Positions 1 through 11,329 are shown, numbered from the stretch's first letter. The stretch is DNA of 64,000 nt from Archegozetes longisetosus (GCA_018873245.2 JAEMBT020000006.1:12408387-12472386), one strand, 5' to 3'. Notes: generated by a model from the sequence alone, not told the origin. Numbers and translations are program-made.

Positions 1-358
1 TGTAGTTATCACTTAAACACATATTGGTTCTTGGATTATCAACGCAGAGATGACATTTTTCACAATTGGGCATATATAGTGGTATCACATGATCGCCGAC
101 TTCAACAGAAGTGACTCCTTCTCCAACAGATTCCACTATACCCGCACCTTCATGACCGAGCACTATTGGATTATTATTCAGTGGCAGATCAAAGTCAGTG
201 CTATGACCCAATATGCTGTGTGCGTCTGTCGCACAAATTCCAGCTGAAACCATACGAACGCGTACTTCGCCAGCTTTTGGTGGATCTACTGTTACGTTCT
301 CAACGGTGAGCGGTTGTCCTTCTCTCCATAAAATAGCTGCGCGACATTTAATCACTTC
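1..358 (-). CDS. Class III alcohol dehydrogenase (S-(hydroxymethyl)glutathione dehydrogenase type), partial
   Basis: The minus strand encodes about 119 residues of a zinc-dependent medium-chain alcohol dehydrogenase. The exon begins at 358 after an AG acceptor with [10 protein letters not shown], the place where animal class III genes carry their first intron (after a short MS..GK leader), so exon 1 lies upstream and I could not find it. Visible motifs are the catalytic-zinc Cys in [10 protein letters not shown], the zinc His and Glu in [15 protein letters not shown], and a four-Cys structural-zinc lobe [16 protein letters not shown]. Class III enzymes oxidise S-hydroxymethylglutathione (formaldehyde detoxification) and reduce S-nitrosoglutathione in the cytosol. 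Two oddities: Ala replaces the usual His after the catalytic Cys, and the last zinc-lobe spacing is one residue longer than in the usual enzyme. The gene continues beyond the left edge. A related zinc ADH is the alternative. Confidence 0.88.
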
Positions 359-1142
359 CTATCAATTTTTAACAGGAATATGCGCATTAATTAAAGTTAA
401 AATTCATTTTGATTAAGATTTTACAATAATTTTGACAATATATACTAATTCTATTCAAATCATGATTTTATTTAAGATCATGTATTCAGAATCAAAAATT
501 AAATTTGGACTAAAATTGAGGACAAAAATAAAATACTGAGAATCTTTTGTATCTAATTGTATTGAATTTACGCTGCCATTACTATACAAACTTTAGATAT
601 GCTGAGCATGACTGTATATTTAAGTCTGATTCTGAACCACTGCAAAGAGCCTTTCACCCACAGCTTCAAGTACTGTAATGACTTTTTAGCTTCACTTTGT
701 GGAGAACCTTCTCATTAACGCCCATAGACAGCCTACTAATATATGCCTTGGACTGGGGATTCCCTAATGGCGGACTCTGAAAAGTTTCAGATGGCAGCAT
801 ATTAATTGTTAAAAACTATTAGAAATTATTGGAAAGTAATCCACCCGTCTTCCTTTGAGGAAGACAATTCTCCTTAGAACCTTTCTATCGTCTGTCCTCT
901 GACGGGTATCGGGAGTACAATAAGATATCGTATTTGAAAACAAGTCAGCAGAATTATAGCTAGTTTTATTTTGTTTTGTTTTCAATACTCAGCTTTTACT
1001 AGTCCTTGTTTAAATTTCGTATTATAACTCTTTTTGTATTTTTATTAAATATTATTTTAAATATTTATAATTTTATAAGAAAATACAAGATTGCAATCAA
1101 AAAAAGTTTAATACTATTGAGAATTTTTTCAAAATTATAGAT
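359..1142. other. Gene-free stretch upstream of the ADH exon
   Basis: AT-rich DNA with no convincing reading frame. It should contain part of the first ADH intron. A less AT-rich patch around 630-920 differs in composition from its surroundings but has no recognisable coding or structural signal. Confidence 0.4.
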
Positions 1143-1859
1143 AAATAATTAATTTTAGCCCTTAGTTATGCGCTTAGATTTTGAGGCCTGAGCCTAAACG
1201 GCATAACAATGCTATGGCACAAAAGAGCGTATGGTACCTATTTTGTTTAAAAACAATTCTAAATTGTTAGAATTCACAAATTAATCAATGAAATGATAGG
1301 GTTACCAATGATATGTCAGAGACTTCTAACATGGAAGTAAACTTTCTTCATAATAGATAAACGCATACTCTGTCGTGGAGTAAACATAAAAAATTCATTT
1401 ACTAAAACTTTCAATCAAAATAAACATTAAATGAACAACTCTTTATATATTTCACGAACAAATAATTTTCTTTTGATCGAATTAATCAATATTAAGTATT
1501 CGAACAAAGTTAAAAGTTTGTATATCGATGATAACAATTGATGTAAATCTAATAATGGTCGCAAAGATGACTTTCTATTACATACATTCACTTGTCGAAC
1601 ATTTCATATGTTAAAACGATGTACAAAAACTAAAGGCCAGGCAGTTAATGATAAACCAGGAACTAATGAATAAAACTTTACAGTATTGTCACTGGAAGCA
1701 TGAGTTCTTTATCTTTTTTTGTAGGATTTAAACTAAAGTACTGTATCAAGAATATTAATGAAGGCTTCAAACTACTTCTCATCATATAAAAGATAAAAAT
1801 TTCTGTAGTCAAATTACATCAATTATAGAGTTTCAATAGTTTAATGCAAGTGATTTAAC

Positions 1860-2423
1860 CAGTCAGTTTAGCAGAAAAGTGTAATATCTCTGTTTTCCTA
1901 TTCTCAGTTTAGGTTTTAGAAAACCCCTATTTTTCAAAATTATTATGAAAAGCTTCAGTTCTAGAAATAATTTTCGAGTACACACTTCATGTTCTGCGTA
2001 AAAAATATTTTGTTATTGATGTAATAGATTCTAAAAGTATTTGAAACAATATATTGTAAATAGGAGTTGTTAAGCCAAATTAGTAGATATATAAGATAAA
2101 AATCTTATTCAACTATTCGAAAGTACGATTAAATAGTTTTTACAACTCTACTAATAAGTTAAATGTTATATGTTTTAAAGTTTCAAGATTGAGCTTAAAT
2201 ATTAGTGGAAATGAATGAGGAAAATCTAATATTTGACCAAATGTTTTTAGTCTTGTTATTTTCTATTGACTATTGGTGCTTAAGCTTTTATCTAAATCTG
2301 ATGGTTAATATCAGATTTTTTATTTTACTTTGATAAGTATGAATGAGCTGACAAACCCTAAGGTTTAGGGATGAGAAAATCAGTTGTAAAATTGATTTTA
2401 ACCTGTTTCTGCTAAACTGACTG
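1860..2423. mobile_element. Candidate MITE with 18-bp inverted ends
   Basis: CAGTCAGTTTAGCAGAAA at 1860-1877 is exactly repeated in inverse at 2406-2423. The CAG start resembles hAT-type ends. Flanks do not give a clean target duplication, and similarity between the arms stops after 18 bp. There is no reading frame inside. Confidence 0.4.
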
Positions 2424-3050
2424 TATAAAATGCCATTCTGCGAAGCTGACACCAATCCAGTGCAAATGCTTAAGGACTAGTTGACTTCTGATGGTCCCGA
2501 AGAGATCACTTCGAATATAAGATTTTCATCACTTTTTTTTACTTTGAGATATTTTGAAGAAATTCAAACCACGGGAGAATATACGGCTACATTATTACAT
2601 TATAGTAATTTATACAAGAAAATGCAATCAAAGGTTGAAAGATAGAGATAATTGAAGGCTAAAATAACCTAATTCGAGGAAATATTTATCCTTGAAATTT
2701 ATACATATCTTATGATTTTATTTATTCGAGAAAACATTCATTTCCTCTTTAATTATAAATTTGTCTAATCTTTAAATATATTTTTCGCAGTGACTCTTTT
2801 AGCGCTTATTAGTGCCAAAAGAGCTCTATAGGTGCTCTTTCGGCACTAAAGCCATAAAAATTCGTGAAAAACGCTAAAGGTGTCAATTTATGAGCGAAAG
2901 AATGAAGTTAAGGTCTCTTGAGAAAAAATGTATTTGCGATAGAAAATACATTTCAAGACATATTTCGTAACTTTCAATATTAAATATGGGGAAAATAATG
3001 TTTCAGCTATATTTGATTAGTTATCTAGATTTGTAATTCAGTATTTAATG

Positions 3051-3884
3051 CAGCCAAATTCAGTTATATTTGAAATTTATGCATTGCTATTTCTAGTGGA
3101 CAATACTTAAGTAGTGCTATCAGAAAATCTATTTCCAGTTATTGCATTACAAATTTCCAATTCAAAAGTTTATTCTAAAAATTCAGAGTTTAAAACAAAA
3201 ATCATTCGTTTAACCTAAATGAAATTATGCTAATTATCTATTATTTTTCTAAGACACAAGCATAAATATTTTTCATAATTATGAATAATTATGTCACTAT
3301 TCATCTGATATAAGATTATTTTTATCTAATTTTGGTCGCTTACGACTTGTTTCTTTCTTATAGTGTTCGCATTATCAGGCATCAATTCAGTTATGTCTTC
3401 CATTTTAATCACAGAATTAAATACAACACAGTGTGATCAAGTATTTAATACAAACAAAATATTTATAATCCATGTCTAAGTAGGGAATCAATGTAAACTT
3501 AAAAATGTAAATGGCAGCGCAATAACTGCAGTATATAATTTTGATTGTGCATCAGATTTTTAGCTGACTTTTCAATACCTACTTTCCCCTAACTTGGGTA
3601 AAAGTTTACAAACCTTTAGTTTAGTTTTAAAAAACGCTTCACAAAAATAATTAAATGTTGTGAACATCGTTTGCGTTTACATCAGTTCTAAAAGTTTCAC
3701 ACTATAAACCTAGTTAAAAATCAGCGCAAACCTGTTTTAAGTATATTTACTTTGATGTGAAGTAAAACTGATGCACAATCAAAATTATATACAGAACTGG
3801 AAGTAGCTTTTCTGATAGAACTACTCAACTACTGCCCACTGGAAATAGCAATGCATACATTGGAAAAGCCATTGAATTTAGCTG
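3051..3884. mobile_element. 834-bp inverted-repeat DNA element with TAATG target duplication
   Basis: Arms of about 91 bp (3051-3141 and 3794-3884) are inverted copies of each other with about 85% identity by eye. Both ends start with CAGC(C/T)AAATTCA. The flanks carry TAATG at 3046-3050 and 3885-3889. The related repeat at 11330-11830 runs straight through this point with no insertion, which supports both boundaries. The interior has no transposase frame, so it is non-autonomous. A CAG terminus with a 5-bp duplication does not clearly match a superfamily I know. Confidence 0.75.
3534..3789. mobile_element. 256-bp Tc1/mariner-type MITE nested in the 3051-3884 element
   Basis: Perfect 24-bp inverted sequences occupy 3532-3555 and 3768-3791 (inner part ATTTTGATTGTGCATCAG). 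Each outer edge reads TATA, which fits a TA target duplication at 3532-3533 and 3790-3791. There is no coding capacity. It sits against the inner edge of the right arm of the surrounding element, so it inserted later. Confidence 0.7.
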
Positions 3885-4705
3885 TAATGCATAGGATGTT
3901 CTGTAAATTGAAACTTAATACATATTTTTAAAGTTTTATGCGGCGATCATAATGATTTAATTGTTTCAAAATTTATAAATTGCGGGACAAATGCACAAGT
4001 AGTTAAAATTATTTAAGATTTGAGGCATATTTTAGTAATCTTTAAAATTGAAGTATTAATAATTTGTAACATTAACGTGTTATGCTGGTCCGAGGACTGA
4101 AGATATAAGTATACAATATTATTGTGTAAAAACAGCACTAAACACTATAACATATATTTAAGGCTTATTTTAATAAAGAAAATGAAAATAAAATATAATC
4201 AATACATGAATCAAATTATATCAAAGGTATAAAATGCACTAATATACTAATATACTAATGTTATGCCGTTTCTGCTCGAGCTTCAAAACCTAAATGCATA
4301 GCTAGAGGTTAATATAATTATTCATTCGCAACTCTGAAATAAAAACTCCACTAAATTCTTAATAGTATTAAATTTTGTTTGATTGTAATCTTTTATTTTC
4401 TTATTAGAATTATAAGTATTTAAAATGATATTTAATAAAAATACAAAAAGTATTATAAAATTTAAATGTGAATTCATTATTTGTTTGATAAGTACGAATT
4501 CATAATTTTCCACAATTTAAAAGATTTTTATTTATTTTTAACACTTTCTCACTTTCACTCAGAGGCTTATGAGATCCTCCCTCAAAGCCTCCGCCCAAAG
4601 ACTCTTCACAACTTACATAAACAAAATAGATCTGAATTATTATTCTTTTAAAATATTGACCGCATTTCATAGCAAACGTTAACACAACGATAACCTTGAA
4701 AGCAT

Positions 4706-4740
4706 TGTGTAGTGTTATATAACCGTTATATCACTACACA
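4706..4740. repeat. 35-bp near-perfect palindrome
   Basis: TGTGTAGTG..TATATAAC and its inverse meet around CG at 4722-4726, giving a hairpin-capable sequence in otherwise gene-free DNA (4330-5375). It may be the core of a very short inverted-repeat element. Nothing else was recognised in that stretch. Confidence 0.5.
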
Positions 4741-5383
4741 GTGTACAGTAGTCAAAACTTTTTTCTTTATCCTCTTCCTCTTTCTTCCTGTTCAAAACCT
4801 AAAGTCTGACTGGCTCACAAAAGACTAACTACTCTGTACACATTGGTTACGCCTAAAACTTAGAATACATTTTTAATACACATAACACACACAACACTAT
4901 ATACCTCTTAACATACATAAAACTATATATCTCTATAGATATTCTCATAACCATAGCATGGAAAATCTATTTTCTTTTAAGTTTGAGACATGCCCCAAAC
5001 TTTTTCATCCACTAAAACAATGATTAATCAAACTATTACTTATATGATAAATATAAACTATTACGCGCATAATAGAGCAAAACTTATTTATGAATCAAGC
5101 TATTAAGAATGAATTTAACTGAATAACAATAAATTTTTCAGCGTTTGCGTTTGTTAAACTCTCTTCGATCTGTTAACAAATTTTGAACTATTATAGCACT
5201 TTGAAGACATTTCAATTATTATAATTAATTTTTTTTCTAAAAATAGATATAATATTTATGTAAACAAACTTGTTTAGTCATATCAGCAGTTAATATACAA
5301 CAAATATCACTGCATTGAACACTTTTTACGTGGCTTTAACCGGCAGGCAGGGCTTAAGCATCAGATTTTTTATTACTTTAAAC

Positions 5384-5950
5384 CAGGAGTATCCAGTACG
5401 TCGATCGCGAAGCTTTTTGATCAATTGGTAGCTATACAACATTGATTTTACTAGAAAATATTATTAAATTACATTAATATAAAATCACAGTTAAGATACA
5501 ATTACAATATAAGTTTATTACACTTTACTTTCGGTTATTCGCAATGGTCTACACCTCTAATTGTAACTCAAGAAAAATACCCGAATTTGAAAAAAGTTGC
5601 CTTGTATTTATATTTATTCTTCGGTTCTACTTATCTCTGTGAGTCTGCATTTTCAGATATGAAAATAATTAAAAATAAATATCGATCTGTTCTGACAGAT
5701 AGACACTTGGGTGATTGCATGAGAATAGCAAGATCAAGCTATACATCGTCTTACAAGAAATTAGCTGAAGATATGCAATGCAAATCATCTAATTAAGTTT
5801 TATTTCTTTTGTTATTAAGACAATTTAATTACATGTTAATATGCAAAAAATCTCAGATTTAATGTATATTTTAAGATTATTAAAAGTCGATCGCCTCACA
5901 TTTTGAAAAACCTAAGTAGCTCTCATGGTAAAAATGTCTGGACACCACTG
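5384..5950 (+). mobile_element. Deleted hAT transposon with C-terminal transposase remnant
   Basis: The element is 567 bp long. Its ends are CAGGAGTATCCAG (5384) and, in inverse, CAGTGGTGTCCAG (5950). It is flanked by an exact 8-bp duplication CTTTAAAC at 5376-5383 and 5951-5958, the hAT signature. Inside, the plus strand from about 5518 to 5796 encodes KYPNLKK followed by FGSTYLCESAFSDMKIIKNK and LTDRHLGDCMRIA, the C-terminal dimerisation region of hAT transposases related to ZBED/SCAND3-like host proteins. The catalytic core and the BED zinc finger are missing, so this is an internally deleted, non-autonomous copy. It does not look like a domesticated gene because the frame only makes sense within the element. 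Confidence 0.88.
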
Positions 5951-6136
5951 CTTTAAACGGTCTTAAATTTGCAATAAACGAAAAATAAATCTACTGTTTA
6001 AGTGATCAATTATTTGACTTCTGATGTCATTATTGATCACTTGTTTAAGTTCTCTTTTCCTTTGATATTGCCGCTATTCCTGTCACTGTGGTTGTTGAAG
6101 TTGAACAACTAGAACTACCCGATGATGGTTCAATTT

Positions 6137-6384
6137 CAGTGGCGAAGTCATAGGGGTCGAGGGGACTAAGCTTCCTCAACTCAAATCTGGAAATCTTTAA
6201 ACTAGTTATTGAATGAAAAGAATTTTAATAGAATTAAACTTTACTGAAATTTGAATGACTGTATCAGAGTATTACTGTTTCAGAACTGTATTGATTAGGC
6301 ATTCAAACTCATACTTTTTACAAAGCTTTAAATTTTTTACTCCTTTTTTACTTCATCACTCGAAAATTTCTGCCCTCGCCACTG
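6137..6384. mobile_element. 248-bp hAT-type MITE
   Basis: The ends read CAGTGGCGA inward from both sides (6137 and 6384). The flanks are TTCAATTT (6129-6136) and TTCAATAT (6385-6392), an 8-bp target duplication with one mismatch region. There is no coding sequence. It lies 178 bp beyond the hAT copy at 5384-5950 but its ends belong to a different family. Confidence 0.65.
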
Positions 6385-6392
6385 TTCAATAT

Positions 6393-8533
6393 TATACATA
6401 TTAATTAATTTTGATCATTAAAACACTGACAATAAACTGAGCTAATTTGCACCTAAATTCTAAGCTATAAAAATTGTGCGAATAGTTAATCGTTTAAAGC
6501 ATTTAAAGAACTGGTTATAATATTGTGAACTCGATGAATTAAAAACCGGTACCAACGTTAAAAGTGTTCAATGAAGTGAAATTTGCTATACTCTGAGCTT
6601 CTAGCTGATATAAAAATACTGATCAGTACAATTTTTTAAAAATAAATCAGAGTTTCATTTATATGGGGAATGTCTCAAAACTTAAGTAAAAAGATATTAG
6701 ATCTTCCGTGTTATGCTCATAACAAATAAGTATAATTTTAGTTCTCATCAATACTCTGTTGTTGAGTTAATGCAATTTGCAAATAATAACCAGAGAGGCA
6801 TAATAGTCGAAAGAATAGTTGACTAATATAATTGTGGAACAAACACTAAAATCAAAACTTTGGTTTTATTATCAAATATTAACTTTTAATATATGAATCA
6901 TGTTTCAATAAGATAAATATGTGTATTAAAACATAAATCATGAACCAGAATATGTTTTGAAACAATGAGTCACTGACTTTGTTAATACTCTAATTATAAG
7001 ATCGAGTTTCGATAAAAAACTCAATGTTTATTATTAGGGTCTGTTTCACAATTATATCAATCAACTACTTTTTCAGCTATTTTGTTTTTCTCTGATAATA
7101 AGAATACAGTGGGTATACAGTTCTATCGGTTACTAAGAATTTGAAATAGCAAAATGGATATATAAATATTTAAAATAATAAACAAATTTTATGAGTGAAT
7201 TGAATAACTTTTTGCCTCTTTATCGTTAATTGATGACCTCGTGCCAGGATTCATCGGCGAATATTTTGCTAGAGAACTTATATCTGCGAACTTATATAGT
7301 GCAAACATTTGTCCGCAAACTTTTGTCGTGCGAACTTTGTCCTCGTACTTTTTCCGCGATACGATTAGTTTAATGCATGTTATGCCTTTTGAAGAAGTTT
7401 TATGAATGAATTCCAACTTAATTAATTTTATTGCAGTTTTTCAATATTATTTGAAAATTTTATTTGTTTAATTCAAACTCTTATCGTCTTAAACGTTTGC
7501 TATGAGACTTAGTTTATTTCATTTTCTCTATCAAAAAATATATATATATCAGTATTAGAGATAAGTGTTGTAGCATTCGAGAAATTTCAAAAACTTGAGT
7601 ACTCAATACAATCGAAAAATCAATCTTTTTCATCTTACCTAACTTATCAACTTTTTGGTCTGTTTAATGACGTTTGGTGGATAAAATTTGATTTTATTCC
7701 TTAGGACTATCTTAAGGAAATTCAAACACTTATTTATATTATATTATTATAACAAACGGATTGACCACTGAAACTACTTTTCAAATTTTCTTCTCTTACC
7801 TGTTAGGCTTTAAAAAATTCAATTACTTCTTTCTATTCTTTCCTCGTTTGTTTTGAATATTTCGTAAACAGAAATTCACATAAAACGTCATAGTATGTCG
7901 ATTAGTTACTTAGTTTCAGTTATTTTCAATTAAGAACGTTAGTCTTTCGAACCTTTTACTGTTTTAATCTGTTATGTTTTTCATAAGTATTACGTGAGAG
8001 TATCTGATTATTACTCAAATATAGAAAATTTTAATCTTGATATTTCGGCACTATACTTAGTATATGCGACTGTTTTTCAGATTTGATCATGTGAGAAAAA
8101 GTTAAATACCTATGAAGATATTTCTAATAAAGAAAAATAGCGCAAACTGAGCCACGACATTTTCCGTTATTGTCATAGAAATAATGAATATAAATATTGT
8201 TTGGGTAACTAGTCAGTTTATTATTTTATGTCTGGTGCTTAGACAACTTCAATTATAATATCTGTATTTTAGTAGTAAAAATGTTACAGAAAAGTATTAG
8301 AAATACATTTTATAACAATGAGTCCCATATGTTAACAGTCCTTTTCCAATAAAATCATATTTCTTATGAGTTTATGAACCATTCATATTAATGCAATTCG
8401 AGGAACAGCATTTAGGCTTTAGTTTGAAACTCAACTTAAAATCATTTGCTTTATAAATAAGTGTAATCAATCCAATTATTTTCCAAACTATTAAATGTCC
8501 TGAAATTATTAATAAATAATTAGCTAAGACAAT
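6393..8533. other. Gene-free stretch downstream of the ABCG gene
   Basis: AT-rich and without credible coding sequence, apart from a short reading frame across a degenerate tandem repeat at 7246-7365. A piece near 6745-6785 resembles 13345-13390 and, more weakly, 1363-1385, so it belongs to a dispersed repeat family. Confidence 0.45.
7246..7365. repeat. Degenerate 14-15 bp tandem repeat
   Basis: About seven diverged copies of a unit like GCGAACTTTTGTCGT run through 7246-7365, for example GCGAACTTATATAGT, GCAAACATTTGTCC and GCAAACTTTTGTCGT. Its higher GC than the flanks makes it stand out. Tandem subterminal repeats of this kind are known at the ends of some MULE and Foldback elements. Confidence 0.6.
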
Positions 8534-10754
8534 TTATTCCATTAGTTTAAACAAAGATTTCGTAACTATACCTATGATCCATAGCAAATGTGACGACAGC
8601 TGGTCGTCATTTAGATTCATTTCATTTAAAAGTAATGGTATCTGAGAGCCACCACATCTCTCACGACCATAAATATTGATTAGAACTGATTCAAAAGTCA
8701 ACTTAATGAATGATAGATAACTCGCGCCTCTAAACACAACGTTAAGTGTAGACAAAGGAATAAAAAATCCCGACATAAGGATTAAAACGAGGAAAACTGC
8801 GACACCGAAAGTAGTCGCCACTTGAAAGTCAGTCTCAAATATAATACCAATAAAATATCCCAAATTGTTTGCTATAATTGTTCCCAATGTCTAACAGAAA
8901 GATAAGGCTCATTCAAAGTTATTTTCTATCAATTATATTTGTTATGATTTACGTGAATTAATGTGAAATAAGCAAATCTCAAGTTTTGAGTGAGTTGTCC
9001 CGTTCCGTAGTATATAATCAACGAATAAATGTATGAAATAACTATTGCGATCGGAATTTCGATTACATATTTAGACCAATAAAAAGAACTCGTTGAGTAC
9101 CAGTTGTTGTGATGTTCGTTAAGAAATACTTTCACTTGAGAAGGAAACACCAAAATAGTACAGGCCATCGATATAAACTGTAAGAATGCCACTGCGAAGA
9201 ATTGACACTTTACATTTAGAGCCACTTTCGATTGATGATTCAATACTTTCAGTGTGTCTAATAGAGGACTTTCCATTGATTCGGTTTGATTTGGTGTCAA
9301 TATATTAAGGCAACCGTGATCTTTGCCAAGATCAGAGCCATAAAGATAACTTACAAGTAGAGCTACTCCAAATGCAAACAAAGCTTGAGTTGCACTGGCT
9401 CTCCATTCATATCGTATCTGAAAGTAGTCAAACTAAGAGCTTTGAGTTTGTCGAATTTTTCAAATATGGATTACAAACCACAGAAGTGATTCCTCTCAAC
9501 AACAAGTAATAAAAATGATGGAAAGTGAAATACTTTTTGCCTTTATTACTAATTGTGGTCACTTGTTTGCCATATATTTGACATTCGTGTTTAATACGAT
9601 TTAATTTGTGTTCAGTGGTTTGAACGAGTTTATCGATTTTATCAGATAGCAGTTGAAAAGACGACACTTTAAGCAACACTTCAATGGGTAGGACATCGTT
9701 GGGACAAATGATTCCACTTTGGAGTAAATGTGATTTCAATTGATTTGGTGGACCGCTGAACACACAGTGACCTCCTTTTGCCACAACATACAACTGATCA
9801 AACATTGCCAACAACAGAGAGTTTGGCTGATGGATACTCGTCACAATTGACATTTGATGATTTCGGGATAAATTACTTAAACATTGAATTATCTGTTTAT
9901 GAAATAATGTTATGCGAGGCGTTTATTCAATACTTGATAAGATCGCAATTAGAATTTACCAGTTCTGCAGCATTGCTGTCGAGTCCACTGGTTGGCTCGT
10001 CGATGCACAACAGGTTAGGCTTATTGTAAGCAACTAATTCAAGTGCAATCGATAGTCTCTTCTGTTGACCACCACTACAATCATTAACTAATGTTTTCGA
10101 ACAATCGCTGAGCAGTAACTCTGATAATATATTTTTGATATTTTTCTTGTGGTCAAAGTTTGCATTTCGATCAATTGGTTTATTATTATTATTAATATAA
10201 TAAGAACGACAGTCAGATAAGTGATCGTTCGCATCGATGGCTAAAAGTGAAGCACCAGTTTGTGCGTAACTATCTCTATATTTAACTTTTGATAGATAAT
10301 GATTTTTGATTTTCGAGGCAAATAATAGCGATTCCCTTTGACATCAAAGTTTTAAAACTCTCATAAGATTGTATTTAGGTATTAATTGTTTTCTTAATCG
10401 AGTAATATTTTTAATTTGACAGTTAAATAAATACCTGACAGTTAGTCCCATAATTAAGTGTTCGTTTTGGTCTTGCATTATGAAACATGACTTCAATTTT
10501 GTGTATTTATTCACAAATAGTTTTGTGTCGTCAGTCAACCCGTTACTATTTCTCATGTTAATACACTTTAAAAGAGTTGTCTTACCTGCACCCGAAGGAC
10601 CCATCAATGCAGTCAATGAATTGAAATTAATTTGTCCGTTAAGTGATTCTAATATGGGTTTCGGTTTACGACTAAGTAAACCTTTTAGAACATAACTTAA
10701 ATTAATCCAAGCTACAGCTAACTCATTATTGTAATCTTTAGATTGATTTTGCAT
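8534..10754 (-). CDS. ABCG-subfamily half-transporter, complete, 643 aa
   Basis: Five exons give an intact frame: 10754-10435, 10335-9960, 9892-9479, 9417-8953 and 8890-8534 (1,932 nt). All introns are GT..AG and 54-100 bp. The ATG at 10754 was chosen because it opens MQNQSKDYNNELAVAWINLS just before the domain. The nucleotide-binding domain comes first, as in ABCG proteins: Walker A GPSGAGKTTLLKC, Q-loop IMQDQ, signature CSGGQQKRLSIAL, Walker B LLCIDEPTSGLDS, H-loop TSIHQPN. The C-terminal half (exons 4-5) is a hydrophobic ABC2-type membrane domain of about six helices. Half-transporters of this type dimerise and export lipids, pigment precursors or xenobiotics. The signature starts with Cys where Val, Ile or Leu is usual. 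A 45-residue Asn-rich insertion follows LTVRESLLFASKIKN. Substrate and membrane location cannot be told from sequence. Confidence 0.93.
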
Positions 10755-11329
10755 TTTGTAACCTAATAGTTTCAAAAATCTAACACTGGATGCATCTAAA
10801 CTATCTAAACGTCTTATATTATTAAAATGAAAGTATTTTCAAATGTAACCTTATATTATCAGAAAATGAATTCAAGTTTATCTAAATCCTTAATTCTAAC
10901 ATTAATATCAAAATGAATGGTTTTTCCAGCAAATTAAAGTAAGAACTGGTTTCTAGAGTATTGCGACGTCCAATTAATATTTAAATTAATGCTCAATTGA
11001 AGGAGATCAAGTTTAGTAAATATCAATTATAAAAGTCGAAAAGTACTTCTTGCTTGACTTTTGAAAACAAAAAGGCTTATTAGATAGTAGAAGATAAGGT
11101 AAAACCGAAAACTAATATAACATATTTAGTCATTAAGACATTAATGAGAACGAACTTTTCGACTTTAATGCTTGATATGTAAATTAATTCATCACTGAAA
11201 ATCTTGCAAGTTTAATTAATCATTGAAATATAGTTTAGTAGTTTGTGCATAAAAAATCTATTTTTAGCTTATATTATCAATAATTTAATATAACTTTGCT
11301 TAATAACTGATTTTTTATTCATAACACAA
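10755..11329. other. Upstream region of the ABCG gene
   Basis: About 575 bp of AT-rich DNA between the ABCG start and the dispersed repeat. It should hold the ABCG promoter and 5' UTR, but no motif is clear enough to name. Confidence 0.35.

Larger units (their letters stand above)
2770..4110. repeat. Dispersed repeat family, copy 1 (interrupted)
   Basis: Positions 2770-3050 and 3885-4110 together align with 11330-11830. Shared landmarks are TTCGCAGTGACTCTTTT followed by a 26-bp near-palindrome (2796-2821 here, 11357-11382 in copy 2), a TTGAGAAAAA block, and near the end TTTTAGTAAT..TTTAAAA with TAATAATTT. In this copy the two halves are separated by the 834-bp element at 3051-3884; copy 2 lacks it and acts as the empty site. 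Confidence 0.65.
1143..4321. mobile_element. Putative large DNA element bounded by inverted arms, with other elements inserted in it
   Basis: The segment 1143-1210 and the reverse complement of 4256-4321 align over about 67 bp with roughly three quarters identity by eye; both contain ATAATTA, a GCTTAG/CATTTAGG block with TTTTGA, and AAACGGCATAACA. Arms this far apart fit the ends of a roughly 3.2 kb DNA transposon or a large non-autonomous derivative. No transposase was found inside. Its interior holds a dispersed repeat (2770-3050 plus 3885-4110), a candidate MITE (1860-2423) and a nested element (3051-3884). I did not find a target-site duplication, so the outer limits are inferred. Confidence 0.4.

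Noticed and set aside
213-416. Plus-strand 67-codon frame
   Set aside because: It lies antisense over the ADH exon, whose minus-strand product is clearly conserved.
7189-7416. 75-codon minus-strand frame
   Set aside because: It exists because a degenerate tandem repeat happens to lack stops; the sequence is not protein-like.
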